Numbered from the stretch's first letter, positions 31,772 to 38,976 are shown. The stretch: 38,976 nucleotides of DNA from Verrucomicrobiales bacterium (GCA_016795425.1 JAEUHG010000274.1:1-38976), one strand, 5' to 3'. Numbers and translations: made by a program. Notes: generated from the letters alone by a model not told the origin.

Positions 31772-32682
31772 TCGGGTCCCCAAAGGCTCTGGATGTGCGC
31801 CAGGCCTTGAGGGATGAGTTCGGCGGGCGCCGAAGGGCTGAGTTCGAGCACCTTCAGGTGATCCGGGCGGACGTACGGTTTAAGGGCGGCGTAATCAATC
31901 GTGCCCGTGCCGGGCACGAGGTGGTCTTTACCGGGGAAAGCCACGTCATGGATGTGGAAGCCAAACAACCGATTGGCAAGCCCGCCGACGTGCATGGCGT
32001 GGTGGATCACGCCGAGGTTCTCTTTGATCTGTCCATGCCCGGTGTCGTGCCAATACCCGATGCAGGGCTGGGGGAATTCGCGGAAGAACAGGTGGAAATC
32101 GCTCTCGAAAGGGATTTCCTCGAGGGCTTCGCGGTTTTCGATGCCCAGCCGAAGGCCGCGCTGGCTGGCCTCATCGGCAAGTGCGCGGAGGAACGAATAG
32201 GCCGCCTCGACGTGGGGTTCCTTGCGGGATTCGCGCTTCTCGAGGGCTTCCTCGAGAAGTTTGGCGTACTTGGGGGTCTCGCGTTTGCCCTCCTCGGCGA
32301 GTTCGATCAGTCGATCCGTGTAATCCTTCATCTCGACCGCGCCCATGTGGAGCACGACCAGGGAGGCCTTCAGGCGTGCGGCGGTGTCGAGGGTCTTGAG
32401 CGAATGCTTCCAGGCATTGTCCCGCTCCCGGCGGTCGAGAGACGTGAATTTGAAGATGTTCGGAGCCGGATAATGAATGCCGATCGGAAGCGGACAGAAA
32501 TTGTGCAGGGAGGAAATCTTGATCTCGCCGGCGTCAACCGCCTCCAGGATGCCCGGCAGCAGCCCGAGACGGATGCCATGGCTGAGTTCGGCATACTCAA
32601 ACCCCATCTCCCGAATTTCGCGGAGCATAGCCCGGCCACAGGTGTGGCGACCGGAATTCCAACAGCTCGAGAGGGAATACAT
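31768..32682 (-). CDS. TIM-barrel sugar isomerase/epimerase-like protein
   Basis: The 304-residue protein is an xylose-isomerase-like TIM barrel (AP endonuclease family 2 fold). Candidate metal ligands lie in the usual order: GLRLGIENREALEEI (Glu), CIGYWHDTGHGQI (His, Asp, His), GFHIHDVAFPGKDH (His), and a late LKVLELSP (Glu). It probably isomerises or epimerises a sugar or related small molecule using a divalent metal; the substrate cannot be read from the sequence. Start ATG 32682. It is separated from rpsU upstream by a strong hairpin and coupled to the flippase-like gene downstream. Confidence 0.82.
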   Translation of the reverse strand: MYSLSSCWNSGRHTCGRAMLREIREMGFEYAELSHGIRLGLLPGILEAVDAGEIKISSLHNFCPLPIGIHYPAPNIFKFTSLDRRERDNAWKHSLKTLDTAARLKASLVVLHMGAVEMKDYTDRLIELAEEGKRETPKYAKLLEEALEKRESRKEPHVEAAYSFLRALADEASQRGLRLGIENREALEEIPFESDFHLFFREFPQPCIGYWHDTGHGQIKENLGVIHHAMHVGGLANRLFGFHIHDVAFPGKDHLVPGTGTIDYAALKPYVRPDHLKVLELSPSAPAELIPQGLAHIQSLWGPE

Positions 32683-32730
32683 GCTCGCTGGTGAAACGCC
32701 CGCAGGCAGTGGGGTACGAAGGAACGATGA

Positions 32731-32778
32731 CCTGCGGTGGGCCCCGGAAGGTCGGCTGCGCCGAGGGCGCAGCCGACC
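32731..32778 (-). terminator. Strong 13-bp hairpin after rpsU, possible repeat copy C
   Basis: GGTCGGCTGCGCC (32750-32762) and GGCGCAGCCGACC (32766-32778) form a perfect 13-bp stem with a 3-nt loop, starting 16 nt after the rpsU stop. On the minus strand it runs into ACCTTCCGGGGCCCA and then CAGG, which matches 13 of 15 bases of the conserved ACCTTACCGGGCCCA block of repeat copy A. No U-tract follows. Likely ends the rpsU transcript. Confidence 0.6.
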
Positions 32779-32794
32779 GGAGACGGGAGGCCGA

Positions 32795-32992
32795 CTACAG
32801 ATCAGCGTACCTGGCGCTGAGCATCGCGTTGAAGCGCGCTACCTTCAGCTTGCGGCGTCGTCGTTCGCTCGGCTTCTCGTAATGCCGGTGGTTGCGGACC
32901 TCTTTGAGGATGCCTTCGCGATCCACCTTTTTCTTGAGACGCCGGAGCGCCTTTTCGACTGGTTCACCTTTCTTGAGTTTAATCTCGGTCAC
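32795..32992 (-). CDS. rpsU: 30S ribosomal protein S21
   Basis: The 65-residue basic protein matches bacterial S21: MTEIKLKKGEPVEKALRRLKK, GILKEVRNHRHYEKPSERRRRK and a short C-terminal helix (ARFNAMLS). S21 is part of the small ribosomal subunit and takes part in initiation. The gene stands alone, between a promoter-like region upstream and a strong hairpin downstream, so it is probably monocistronic. Confidence 0.96.
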   Translation of the reverse strand: MTEIKLKKGEPVEKALRRLKKKVDREGILKEVRNHRHYEKPSERRRRKLKVARFNAMLSARYADL

Positions 32993-33078
32993 GCAGAGTC
33001 ACATCCTTTCCCGACCTTGGCTGGCTGCCGGCGCCGTTCGCTGGCAGACCATGCCGCTCCGGTCAAAATGGGGGCAAA

Positions 33079-33107
33079 GGCTATTTGTTTTTGGATCACA
33101 GTGTCAA
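33079..33107 (-). promoter_or_regulatory. Candidate rpsU promoter
   Basis: On the minus strand a perfect TTGACA -35 hexamer (33102-33107) is followed, at roughly 15-17 bp spacing, by AAATAG/ATAGCC as a weak -10. It lies in the AT-rich patch about 90 bp before the rpsU start. The -35 is convincing and the -10 poor. Confidence 0.45.
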
Positions 33108-33317
33108 TTGTTGCCATGGGTTCTTCGTGAAATGCGAAAGGTCTTCGATAAAGATGTTGATAATGAACAAGTTGTGATTGTCGCTCGAAGGCGGCCCGGC
33201 CGCCTTGGCAGCGAGGGGCTGGAGGCTTGCGAAGGATTTGGGGTGCAACACCCCTGGCGGGTGTGGCATGGGACGGGGGCGCCTGGGAGGGCGATCCGCG
33301 ACCGGTCCGACAATGCG

Positions 33318-33324
33318 AAGGAGG
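33318..33324 (+). promoter_or_regulatory. Strong Shine-Dalgarno deciding the pseudopilin start
   Basis: AAGGAGG lies 4 nt before the GTG at 33329. It is the clearest ribosome-binding site I noticed in the window and selects this GTG over the open frame extending upstream to 33227. Confidence 0.7.
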
Positions 33325-33328
33325 ACTT

Positions 33329-34054
33329 GTGTCGACGCACAACTTTTCTGCGGGCGGCGCCCGATTGCAGGGAATCAGGGGCGGGTCAACCAGGGCGCTT
33401 CGGGTGGGGGGATTCACGCTTACCGAGGCGCTGGTGGTGATGGGTATCCTGGCTGTCTTGGTGGCGGTGTTGGTACCGGGACTGGCGAGAGCGAAGGGTT
33501 TGGCGCACGCGGTGACCTGTCGCAATCACCTGCGGCACTGGGGAATCGCGACGCAGCTTTACGCCGATGGTCACGAAGACCGGCTGCCGCCGGAGGGGGT
33601 GCCCAATCCGACCGACCGGCACACCAACACCGGGTGGTATGTCCAGCTTCCGGCGGAGGTCGGATGGCGGCGGTACGTGGATGAACCGTGGCGAACCAAC
33701 GCCGCGGCGGAACCCGGGCGCACCTGGTGGCTATGTCCGGCCAATCGACGCCGGAGCAATGGTCGGAATCTCTTCCACTACTGTTTGAATCAACAGGTTG
33801 ACGGCACCAGCGAGGCGGATGAGCCGACGCGCCTGGGATCGCTTTTGAATCCGACGACCTTGGTATGGCTGTTCGATTCGAAGAATCTGCCGGCAGTTGG
33901 GTATTGGGGATTCGTGCACACCAATGGGCATCGGGGCGGTGCGCAGATCCTGTTCCTGGATGGTCACACCGGCTGGTTTTCCAACCGGGATTACTGGGAC
34001 TTCGAGATCCAGCGAGGCCGAACGAACCACCCGGCGATCAGGTGGTTCCCTTGA
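33329..34054 (+). CDS. Pseudopilin-like protein (prepilin N-methylation domain)
   Basis: The 241-residue product has a prepilin signal with Gly at -1: RVGG then FTLTEALVVMGILAVLVAVL, with Glu at +5. ARAKGLAHAVTCRNHLRHWGIATQLYADGHEDRLP follows, and a late GHRGGAQILFLDGHTGWF, typical of the exported DUF1559-like pseudopilins. The GTG start at 33329 is fixed by AAGGAGG upstream and leaves a leader of about 28 residues. It is a stand-alone gene. Its 3' end overlaps the convergent rRNA methyltransferase gene by 17 nt, so antisense transcription could affect both. Confidence 0.83.
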   Translation: MSTHNFSAGGARLQGIRGGSTRALRVGGFTLTEALVVMGILAVLVAVLVPGLARAKGLAHAVTCRNHLRHWGIATQLYADGHEDRLPPEGVPNPTDRHTNTGWYVQLPAEVGWRRYVDEPWRTNAAAEPGRTWWLCPANRRRSNGRNLFHYCLNQQVDGTSEADEPTRLGSLLNPTTLVWLFDSKNLPAVGYWGFVHTNGHRGGAQILFLDGHTGWFSNRDYWDFEIQRGRTNHPAIRWFP

Positions 34055-35255
34055 TGTGGAGGTAGATCGCCTTGAGGTAATGCGCCTCCGGAAAGCGGGC
34101 TGGATGATCTGCCGGATGGGCGGTGGTTTGTTGCACCTCGAATCCGACGCGCACGGATCGTAGTCCGCGGATCACGGCCTCGAAGAATGCCTCCGCGGGC
34201 ACGTGGGCCGAGCAGGAGGCGGCGAGCAGCATGCCGCCGGGCCGAATCCGTGAGGCCCCGAGCCGGGCCAATCGCGCATACGCCTCGAGAGCGCCGGCCT
34301 GTTCGGCGGCGCGACGGGCCATGGAGGGTGGGTCGAGAATGGCGAGGTCGAAACGCCGGTCCGCGGCCTCGGCCAGCCAAGTGAAGGTGTCGGCCTGAAC
34401 GGTTTCGTGCCGGGCGGCCCGCACCGCGGGCAGGTCCTGGTTCAGGGCGAAATTCCTGCGGGCGCTGGCCAGGGCGTGTCCGCTGATATCGAGATCCGTG
34501 ACCGACGAAGCCCCGCCGCGTGCGGCGTAAAGGGAGAAGCCGCCCGAGAAGCTGAAGGCATTGAGAACCGATTTGCCGTTGGCGAGACGTTCCACGGCGG
34601 CGCGGTTTTCCCGTTGATCGAGGAAGAACCCGGTCTTTTGACCTCGCAGGACCTCCGCCTCGAAGCGGATCCCGTTTTCGCGAAAAACCACCGATTGGGT
34701 GACGGGTTCGCCGACCAAGACCGAGCCATCCTCCAATCCGTGGTCGCGGCGAGCGATGTCGGCGATGTTCCGACTCAAGCGCAGCACAAGACTTTGGGCA
34801 CCCAGGGCGTCGCTGAGAATCGGGCGGAGATGGGCAAGTCGAGGCAGCCAGGCCGCGGTGTAGAGTTTGAGAACCGCGATGTCCTCATAGCGGTCGATGA
34901 CTAATCCCGGCCAACCGTCATTTTCGCCATGGACCCAACGCCAGCCGGTGGTGTCAGGTCCGAACCAGGCCCGACGTTTTGCCAGGGGAACCTCGAGGCG
35001 ATTTTTCCACCATGCGTCATCGACGGCGACTGGGTTGCCGACATGCAAGACCCGAACGCGGATAGGGGAATCCGGGTCGAAAAGTCCGAGGGCGAGGAAG
35101 CGATCGCGGCGATCGTAGAGGGCGGCGAGGTCACCGGAGATTCCGGGTCGATTGGTTTGGCGGATACGGTCGGCGTAGACCCAAGGGTGACCCTGTCGGA
35201 CGGCGTTTTCGGCGGCCGGAGTCAGATGGATTCTGAGGCGGGTGGCGCCGCTCAT
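34038..35255 (-). CDS. rlmI: Class I rRNA large-subunit methyltransferase (RlmI-like)
   Basis: The 405-residue protein has an N-terminal PUA-like segment (HPWVYADRI), a central RlmI-like domain with VLRGQKTGFFLDQRENR, and a SAM-binding Rossmann domain. The latter shows VLNAFSFSGGFSLYAARGGA (SAM loop), VTDLDIS, the catalytic-region motif AILDPPSMAR and LLAASCSAHV, whose Cys fits an m5C enzyme. By family it would methylate 23S rRNA cytosine (C1962 in E. coli). The ATG at 35255 overlaps the sulfatase stop by 4 nt (ATGA), showing coupled translation with an unrelated secreted enzyme. Confidence 0.85.
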   Translation of the reverse strand: MSGATRLRIHLTPAAENAVRQGHPWVYADRIRQTNRPGISGDLAALYDRRDRFLALGLFDPDSPIRVRVLHVGNPVAVDDAWWKNRLEVPLAKRRAWFGPDTTGWRWVHGENDGWPGLVIDRYEDIAVLKLYTAAWLPRLAHLRPILSDALGAQSLVLRLSRNIADIARRDHGLEDGSVLVGEPVTQSVVFRENGIRFEAEVLRGQKTGFFLDQRENRAAVERLANGKSVLNAFSFSGGFSLYAARGGASSVTDLDISGHALASARRNFALNQDLPAVRAARHETVQADTFTWLAEAADRRFDLAILDPPSMARRAAEQAGALEAYARLARLGASRIRPGGMLLAASCSAHVPAEAFFEAVIRGLRSVRVGFEVQQTTAHPADHPARFPEAHYLKAIYLHIKGTT

Positions 35256-36688
35256 GGGCGGCTGGCGGCGGTGGCGGGAGCGGGAGCGGTGCCGGCGGGA
35301 GTGGGTTTGGCGACTGGCATGGGGGCGTCGAGAGCCTTCCGCCAAGCGGCGAGTTTCGCCTGAAGTTCTGAAGTTTTATCCGGCAGGCTGCGGACGAGAT
35401 TGTTCTTTTCACCGATGTCTTCCACGACGTTGAAGAGTTCGGTGCGGCCGTCCTCGAAGTACTCGATCAGTTTGAAATTGCCGGCCCGGACGGCGCCAGC
35501 GGGAGTGGTTCGCCAGCCGGCACGCCCATAGGCTTCGAGGTAGCCTGGGAAATGCCAGAAAATGGCATCGCGCCCGAGGCTGGCGCCAGGGTTGCGCAGG
35601 AGGGGCACAAAACTGACGCCGTCGATGGGGCTTTTGGATGGCGGTCGGGTTCCGGCGATTTCACAGAGCGTGGGCAGGAGATCCACGTGGGCGCAGGGTT
35701 GGGGAGTGCGCGATCCGGCGGGGGTGACGCCAGGCCACTTGACGAGGAACGGCACGCGGACTCCTCCGTCGTAGAGCATGCCCTTGCCGCCTCGGAGCGG
35801 GGCGTTGTCGGTGATCCCGCTGCGGCGACCGCCGTTTTCGGGATCGATGTATCCTCCGACGCCGCCGTTGTCGGAGGTGAAGATGACCACGGTATTGGAT
35901 TCGATCCGAAGTTCCGCCAGCCGTCCGACGAGTCGACCGACACTGTCGTCGACGCTGGCGATCATGGCGGCGTAGACCGCGTCGCGATGGCCTCCGGAGG
36001 GCGCCTTCTTGGCGAAGCGGGCGACGACGTCAGGTTTGGCCTCGTAGGGGGCATGGACTGCGAAGTGGGAGACCTGGAGGAAGAACGGTCGGTCTTTGTG
36101 GCGTCCGATGAAGTCGACCGCGCGCTCGGTGAGGAAATCGGCAAGATACGTTCCCGCGGGCACCTCCTGCGGCGGCAGGCATTCGAAACCGAGATGCTTC
36201 TCGGAAGTCACGATGGATTCGTCGAAGCCAAAATTTCCCGGGAGTTCCGCGGGCTCATTGCCGAGTTGCCATTTGCCAAGGTAGCCGGTGGCGTAGCCTT
36301 GCGCCTTGAGGATGGAGGCAATCGTCTGGCAATCGGCGGGCAGCGAGGTGCGGTTTTGGGGAGGCACCATGCGGCGCGCGGCGGGGTCGCCCCGTTCGGG
36401 GGATCCGACCGTGTAGATGCCCGTTCGCGGTGCGTATTGCCCCGTCAGGAATGAGGCCCGGGTGGGGGTGCAGTTGGGGGAGGTGTAGAAGCTGGTGAAG
36501 CGGAGACCGGCGGCGGCCATGGCATCCAGGTGCGGGCTGTCGTAGAACCGGGAGCCGGTGAAACCGAGGTCGGACCACCCGAGGTCATCCGCGAGGATGA
36601 ACAGGATGTTGGGTGGACGCGCCGGGGCGTCCTGGGCTTGGCAGGCACCGGCGACGAGGCAGAGCATGAGGGCCCAGAACCGATTCAC
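35252..36688 (-). CDS. Secreted arylsulfatase-type sulfatase
   Basis: The product is a type I sulfatase: NILFILADDLGWSDLGFTG supplies the metal-binding Asp pair, and NCTPTRASFLTGQYAPRTG is the full C-x-P-x-R sulfatase signature, whose Cys is converted to formylglycine. GYLGKWQLG, VSHFAVHAPY and IFTSDNGG are later active-site motifs. It cleaves sulfate esters, probably from polysaccharides outside the cytoplasm, since a signal peptide is present (NRFWALMLCLVAGACQAQ). The GTG at 36688 begins directly at the signal peptide; a GTG at 36715 is also in frame. No partner glycosidase or maturase is nearby. Pro/Ala-rich C-terminal tail. Confidence 0.9.
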   Translation of the reverse strand: MNRFWALMLCLVAGACQAQDAPARPPNILFILADDLGWSDLGFTGSRFYDSPHLDAMAAAGLRFTSFYTSPNCTPTRASFLTGQYAPRTGIYTVGSPERGDPAARRMVPPQNRTSLPADCQTIASILKAQGYATGYLGKWQLGNEPAELPGNFGFDESIVTSEKHLGFECLPPQEVPAGTYLADFLTERAVDFIGRHKDRPFFLQVSHFAVHAPYEAKPDVVARFAKKAPSGGHRDAVYAAMIASVDDSVGRLVGRLAELRIESNTVVIFTSDNGGVGGYIDPENGGRRSGITDNAPLRGGKGMLYDGGVRVPFLVKWPGVTPAGSRTPQPCAHVDLLPTLCEIAGTRPPSKSPIDGVSFVPLLRNPGASLGRDAIFWHFPGYLEAYGRAGWRTTPAGAVRAGNFKLIEYFEDGRTELFNVVEDIGEKNNLVRSLPDKTSELQAKLAAWRKALDAPMPVAKPTPAGTAPAPATAASRP

Positions 36689-36748
36689 GGGCGGGCACGT
36701 TGCCAAATCTCCCACGCAGGGCGAGACGATTTTCGGTCCCGGGCGTGA

Positions 36749-36777
36749 TTGCGCAGCGCGGGGGGTTTCCGTTATTC
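36749..36777 (+). promoter_or_regulatory. Weak promoter candidate before the RodZ-like gene
   Basis: TTGCGC (36749-36754) and TTATTC (36772-36777) are 17 bp apart and end 8 nt before the ATG, in the gap divergent from the sulfatase gene. Both hexamers are imperfect, and a start here would give a nearly leaderless mRNA. Confidence 0.2.
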
Positions 36778-36785
36778 ATCTGGCG

Positions 36786-37298
36786 ATGTCCTCGGTCTCG
36801 GTGGCGGAACAACTGCGTCGTGCGCGCGAAGCGCAGGGCCTGACGCTTCACGATCTGGCTGAGGTGACCAAGATTCGGGCCGATCACCTCGAGGCTTTGG
36901 AGAAGGCCGACTACGATCCCTTCCCGGCGCCGGTTTACATCCGCGGTTCCGTGCGGACCTACGCCAGTTTCCTCAAACTGGATGTGCCGGCGGTCCTGTC
37001 AGCGTTGGACTCGGAATTGGCGCGGTCGCCGGAACACAGTGGCCCTCCCAGTCTGACTGGCCAGCGGAGGGGGCCTTTGGATTGGCTGACCTACCAACTG
37101 TCGCGCATCAATTGGCGTTTGGTGGCGGTGTTGGCGGTGTTGGTGGCAGCGATTGCGGGCGGCTCGTGGGGTTGGCGCCGGTGGAACCGCCAAATGCGGG
37201 AAGATCCGTTGTCCAAGCTGGGCCCTGGCATTTACCGTGCGGCGCCCACGACGGGCGACTTGCTGCCCATGCCGACGAACGCGGCTTCCCGGCGGTAA
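36786..37298 (+). CDS. RodZ-like helix-turn-helix membrane protein, short form
   Basis: The 170-residue protein starts SVAEQLRRAREAQGLTLHDLAEVTKIRADHLEALEKADYDPFPAPVYIRGSVR in shape: an HTH_25 domain of the RodZ family (its PxPVYIRGxxRxYA signature is present). One transmembrane helix follows (about 115-137, LVAVLAVLVAAIAGGSW). RodZ links MreB to the envelope and helps set cell shape. The periplasmic DUF4115 domain is missing: only about 33 residues follow the helix. The ATG at 36786 is the family start; the long upstream frame overlaps the sulfatase on the other strand and is not used. Confidence 0.8.
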   Translation: MSSVSVAEQLRRAREAQGLTLHDLAEVTKIRADHLEALEKADYDPFPAPVYIRGSVRTYASFLKLDVPAVLSALDSELARSPEHSGPPSLTGQRRGPLDWLTYQLSRINWRLVAVLAVLVAAIAGGSWGWRRWNRQMREDPLSKLGPGIYRAAPTTGDLLPMPTNAASRR

Positions 37299-37311
37299 AG
37301 ATCGGAAGAGT

Positions 37312-37337
37312 CCTTTGCGGGGGGACAACCGCGGAGG
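37312..37337. terminator. Hairpin between convergent RodZ-like and sppA genes
   Basis: CCTTTGCGG (37312-37320) pairs with CCGCGGAGG (37329-37337) through seven Watson-Crick and two G-U pairs, with an 8-nt loop, in the 56-bp convergent gap. There is no T-run on either side. Confidence 0.4.
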
Positions 37338-37354
37338 GGCGGGCGTCGTGAGGC

Positions 37355-38731
37355 TCAGCGCATCAGTTGCGGGGCGAGGAAATAAAGGCCAGCCCGCAAT
37401 TGAGGCAATTGGATGCCGAGGTCGATCTTGATGCGGGTCTCCTCGCTTTGTCCGAACAATCGGAACAAGGAACCGAAACCGACAGGGCGCAGGTACTGGA
37501 TGAGCTTGGCGTCGTCGATGCCGGAAAGTTTCTGGGCGCGTTCGACGGCGGCGGAGAAATCGCCGAGTTCATCGACGAGGCCAAGTTTCCAGGCCTCCTT
37601 TCCCGACAACAGACGGCCGTCGGCGTAGTCGCTCCAACTCTTGGAAAGCGGGCGGCCCTTATCGGCTTCATCACCCGCGTTATCTTCGTTATGGGCTTTG
37701 GCGAAGCCGCGGCCTTCCTCGATCACCGACTTGAAGCGTTCAAAGGTCTCGTTGACGAGATCCTGGACAATGCGGCGTTCCTCCTCGGTGATTTCGCCAG
37801 GTTGTTTGTCCGGGCTGAGCATATCCTTCAGTTCACCGCTCTTGAAGACCTGAGGGCGGACACCCACTTTGTCGAGGAGACCGCGCCAATTATAGCTCTG
37901 CATGATGACGCCGATGCTGCCGGTGATGGTCAGGTCGTTGGCGACGATCCAGCGGCAGGGTGCGGATACATAGTACCCTCCGGAGGCCGCCACGGTGCCC
38001 ATGGAGGCGACGACGGGCTTTTCGTGGTGTTCCTGGAAGTCGAGGATGAGCTTGTAAATCTCGTCAGACGCCAGCACTTCGCCGCCCGGGGAATCGACCT
38101 TGAGAATGACCGCCTTGACGTGGGAATCAGCGGCGGCGCGATCGAGTTGTTCCTCGATGAAAGTGATGAGGTTGTTGCCCTGATAGTCCCACGGATCGCT
38201 GGAGATCACACCATTCAGGTCGATGACGGCGATCTTGTCCCGGGTGTTGGCGGATTCGAGGACCGTTTCCCGCAGGTGATCCGGTCGTCCTGAGGTGGTT
38301 CCGCTCATGCGCGCGACCCTGCCAATGTTGAGGCGGTCGACGAAGAAACCCAGGGCCAGAATGACGGCGGCGCCCAGGAGGGAAAGGAACAACAGCGCCC
38401 AGATCCAGCCACCGGTTCGGGACTTCTGTGGTGCGGCAGCCGATGGAGGAGGAGGGGGAGGAGGAGGCCACGCCATGGACGGGAGGGCGCCAGGGGAAGG
38501 ACGGACCGGTTCGGCGATGGGATTCTGAGCCGACTGGGATTGGGCCTGAGACTGGGGGAGGCGCGGCGGCGGCACGGAGGGACCGTTCGGGACCGCTGCC
38601 TGAGCTTGGGCGGACGCCGGCGCGTTCACGCCGATTTCCGGGCTGCCCTGGGAGGCCGGTGCGGAACCGGAACCGGAATCGGTGCTGGGTGTGGGCGGCG
38701 GGTTGACGTCGCGAGACGGCGATTCGTCCAT
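37355..38731 (-). CDS. sppA: Signal peptide peptidase SppA with Pro-rich N-terminal extension
   Basis: The 458-residue protein has a transmembrane helix (about 107-128) and an S49 peptidase domain: AVILKVDSPGGEV, ASMGTVAASGGYYVSAP with nucleophile S250, TITGSIGVI, and GELKDMLSP with K302. The 52-residue Ser-Lys spacing equals that of the B. subtilis S147/K199 dyad. It degrades leftover signal peptides at the membrane. Before the helix are about 105 residues of low-complexity Pro/Ser/Ala/Gln sequence, including eight consecutive prolines after MAWP, which short SppA forms normally lack. The ATG at 38731 was chosen; the frame upstream (to 38929) overlaps the next gene's 3' end. Confidence 0.9.
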   Translation of the reverse strand: MDESPSRDVNPPPTPSTDSGSGSAPASQGSPEIGVNAPASAQAQAAVPNGPSVPPPRLPQSQAQSQSAQNPIAEPVRPSPGALPSMAWPPPPPPPPSAAAPQKSRTGGWIWALLFLSLLGAAVILALGFFVDRLNIGRVARMSGTTSGRPDHLRETVLESANTRDKIAVIDLNGVISSDPWDYQGNNLITFIEEQLDRAAADSHVKAVILKVDSPGGEVLASDEIYKLILDFQEHHEKPVVASMGTVAASGGYYVSAPCRWIVANDLTITGSIGVIMQSYNWRGLLDKVGVRPQVFKSGELKDMLSPDKQPGEITEEERRIVQDLVNETFERFKSVIEEGRGFAKAHNEDNAGDEADKGRPLSKSWSDYADGRLLSGKEAWKLGLVDELGDFSAAVERAQKLSGIDDAKLIQYLRPVGFGSLFRLFGQSEETRIKIDLGIQLPQLRAGLYFLAPQLMR

Positions 38732-38823
38732 GGGCCGCAAGCTAGATAAGCTCAGGTCTTCCCGCAAGCGACCATCCACTCCGCCGGGGACGTTGGCTGG
38801 CGCGGCCAGGAGTGAAGCGGAGG

Positions 38824-38976
38824 TTAGCGGGCACGATAGAATCGGCTCACGTGGCGCGAGTCCACCGGGAAACGCCATTGGGCCGGCGGCGTGCCACCGG
38901 TCGATGGCAGGTTGGTGAACAACGTCCATGGCCCGCTCACTGCCAAGGCGGTTTCGATGACAGGGACGCTCGCGGC
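38824..38976 (-). CDS. C-terminal end of a secreted FYR-tail protein (5' partial)
   Basis: The frame is open from the right edge to a TAA and encodes 50 residues: IETALAVSGPWTLFTNLP, then PPAQWRFPVDSRHVSRFYRAR. The W...SRFYRAR ending matches the C-terminal domain seen in the first gene of the window and in the gene at 18321. It lies 92 bp upstream of sppA on the same strand. Only the tail is visible, so the protein's function is unknown. Confidence 0.65.
   Translation of the reverse strand, partial: AASVPVIETALAVSGPWTLFTNLPSTGGTPPAQWRFPVDSRHVSRFYRAR

Larger units (their letters stand above)
32993..33328. other. 336-bp divergent spacer with an AT-richer patch
   Basis: Between divergent rpsU (-) and the pseudopilin gene (+) lies a clearly AT-richer patch (about 33075-33185) in otherwise GC-rich DNA. 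It holds the rpsU promoter candidate and a TGTTGATAA at 33154-33162 that is one base from a DnaA box, but only one such site is evident. The part from 33186 to 33317 is GC-rich with nothing recognised. Confidence 0.5.

Noticed and set aside
29387..31810. Long + strand frames opposite the SPFH and flippase-like genes
   Set aside because: Highly charged, low-complexity translations that mirror strong minus-strand genes; no start site or family match.
33154..33162. DnaA-box-like TGTTGATAA in an AT-richer patch, as a possible replication origin
   Set aside because: Only one near-match, no cluster of boxes, and no dnaA or dnaN nearby; the patch is better explained by the rpsU promoter.

Overview
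The window is about 39 kb of GC-rich bacterial chromosome. It most likely comes from a Verrucomicrobiota member of the Pedosphaera/Limisphaerales type. This is inferred from its style, not from a search: secreted proteins ending in an FYR/FFR tail, calcium-type DxDxDG repeats, several stand-alone pseudopilins, a PEP-CTERM protein, a fused MFS/spermidine-synthase protein, a short RodZ-like protein and a sulfatase. I saw no tRNA, rRNA, CRISPR array, insertion sequence, prophage or toxin-antitoxin pair.

Layout. 1-9735 (+) holds three secreted proteins: a partial one at the left edge, a 368-residue one, and a 2215-residue mosaic exoprotein. 9886-12811 (-) is a sugar-phosphate isomerase cluster: mannose-6-phosphate isomerase with a kinase-like N-terminal half, cupin-type glucose-6-phosphate isomerase, and a small phosphomannose-isomerase-type cupin. 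Together they link mannose-6-P, fructose-6-P and glucose-6-P. 12995-16266 (+) encodes an ABC ATPase and its FtsX-type permease. 16389-21845 (+) is a tightly packed five-gene run: a small HPCxxC membrane protein, a pseudopilin, two paralogous His-motif secreted proteins (one PEP-CTERM) and a large membrane protein with a spermidine-synthase-like domain. This is the best candidate for an undescribed system.

22135-28267 is mostly housekeeping: an orphan sigma-54 response regulator, an FmdB-type zinc ribbon (-), a hotdog thioesterase, a DUF1499 protein, a small conserved-looking protein (-), a site-2 protease, RecF and a squalene/phytoene synthase. 28274-32992 (-) reads from ribosomal protein S21 through a TIM-barrel epimerase-like protein, a flippase-like membrane protein, an SPFH protein carrying a C-terminal helix-turn-helix, and a membrane-anchored zinc-ribbon protein. 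33329-34054 (+) is another pseudopilin. 34038-36688 (-) is a sulfatase translationally coupled to an RlmI-type rRNA methyltransferase. 36786-37298 (+) is a RodZ-like protein, 37355-38731 (-) is SppA, and the right edge holds the last 50 codons of another FYR-tailed secreted protein (-).

Three patterns cross gene boundaries. (1) A palindromic repeat with a 3-nt loop lies directly after stop codons in three places (about 1333-1454, 10351-10416, 32731-32778). In two of them the stop codon is part of the shared string CCATGAACC. (2) A ~60-residue domain ending in [FY]-[FY]-R or F-R occurs in five secreted proteins, four times at the extreme C-terminus. (3) Several convergent gene pairs have a GC-rich hairpin at or between their stop codons. 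Gaps under 300 bases that are not listed separately (for example 21846-22134) hold nothing I recognise.
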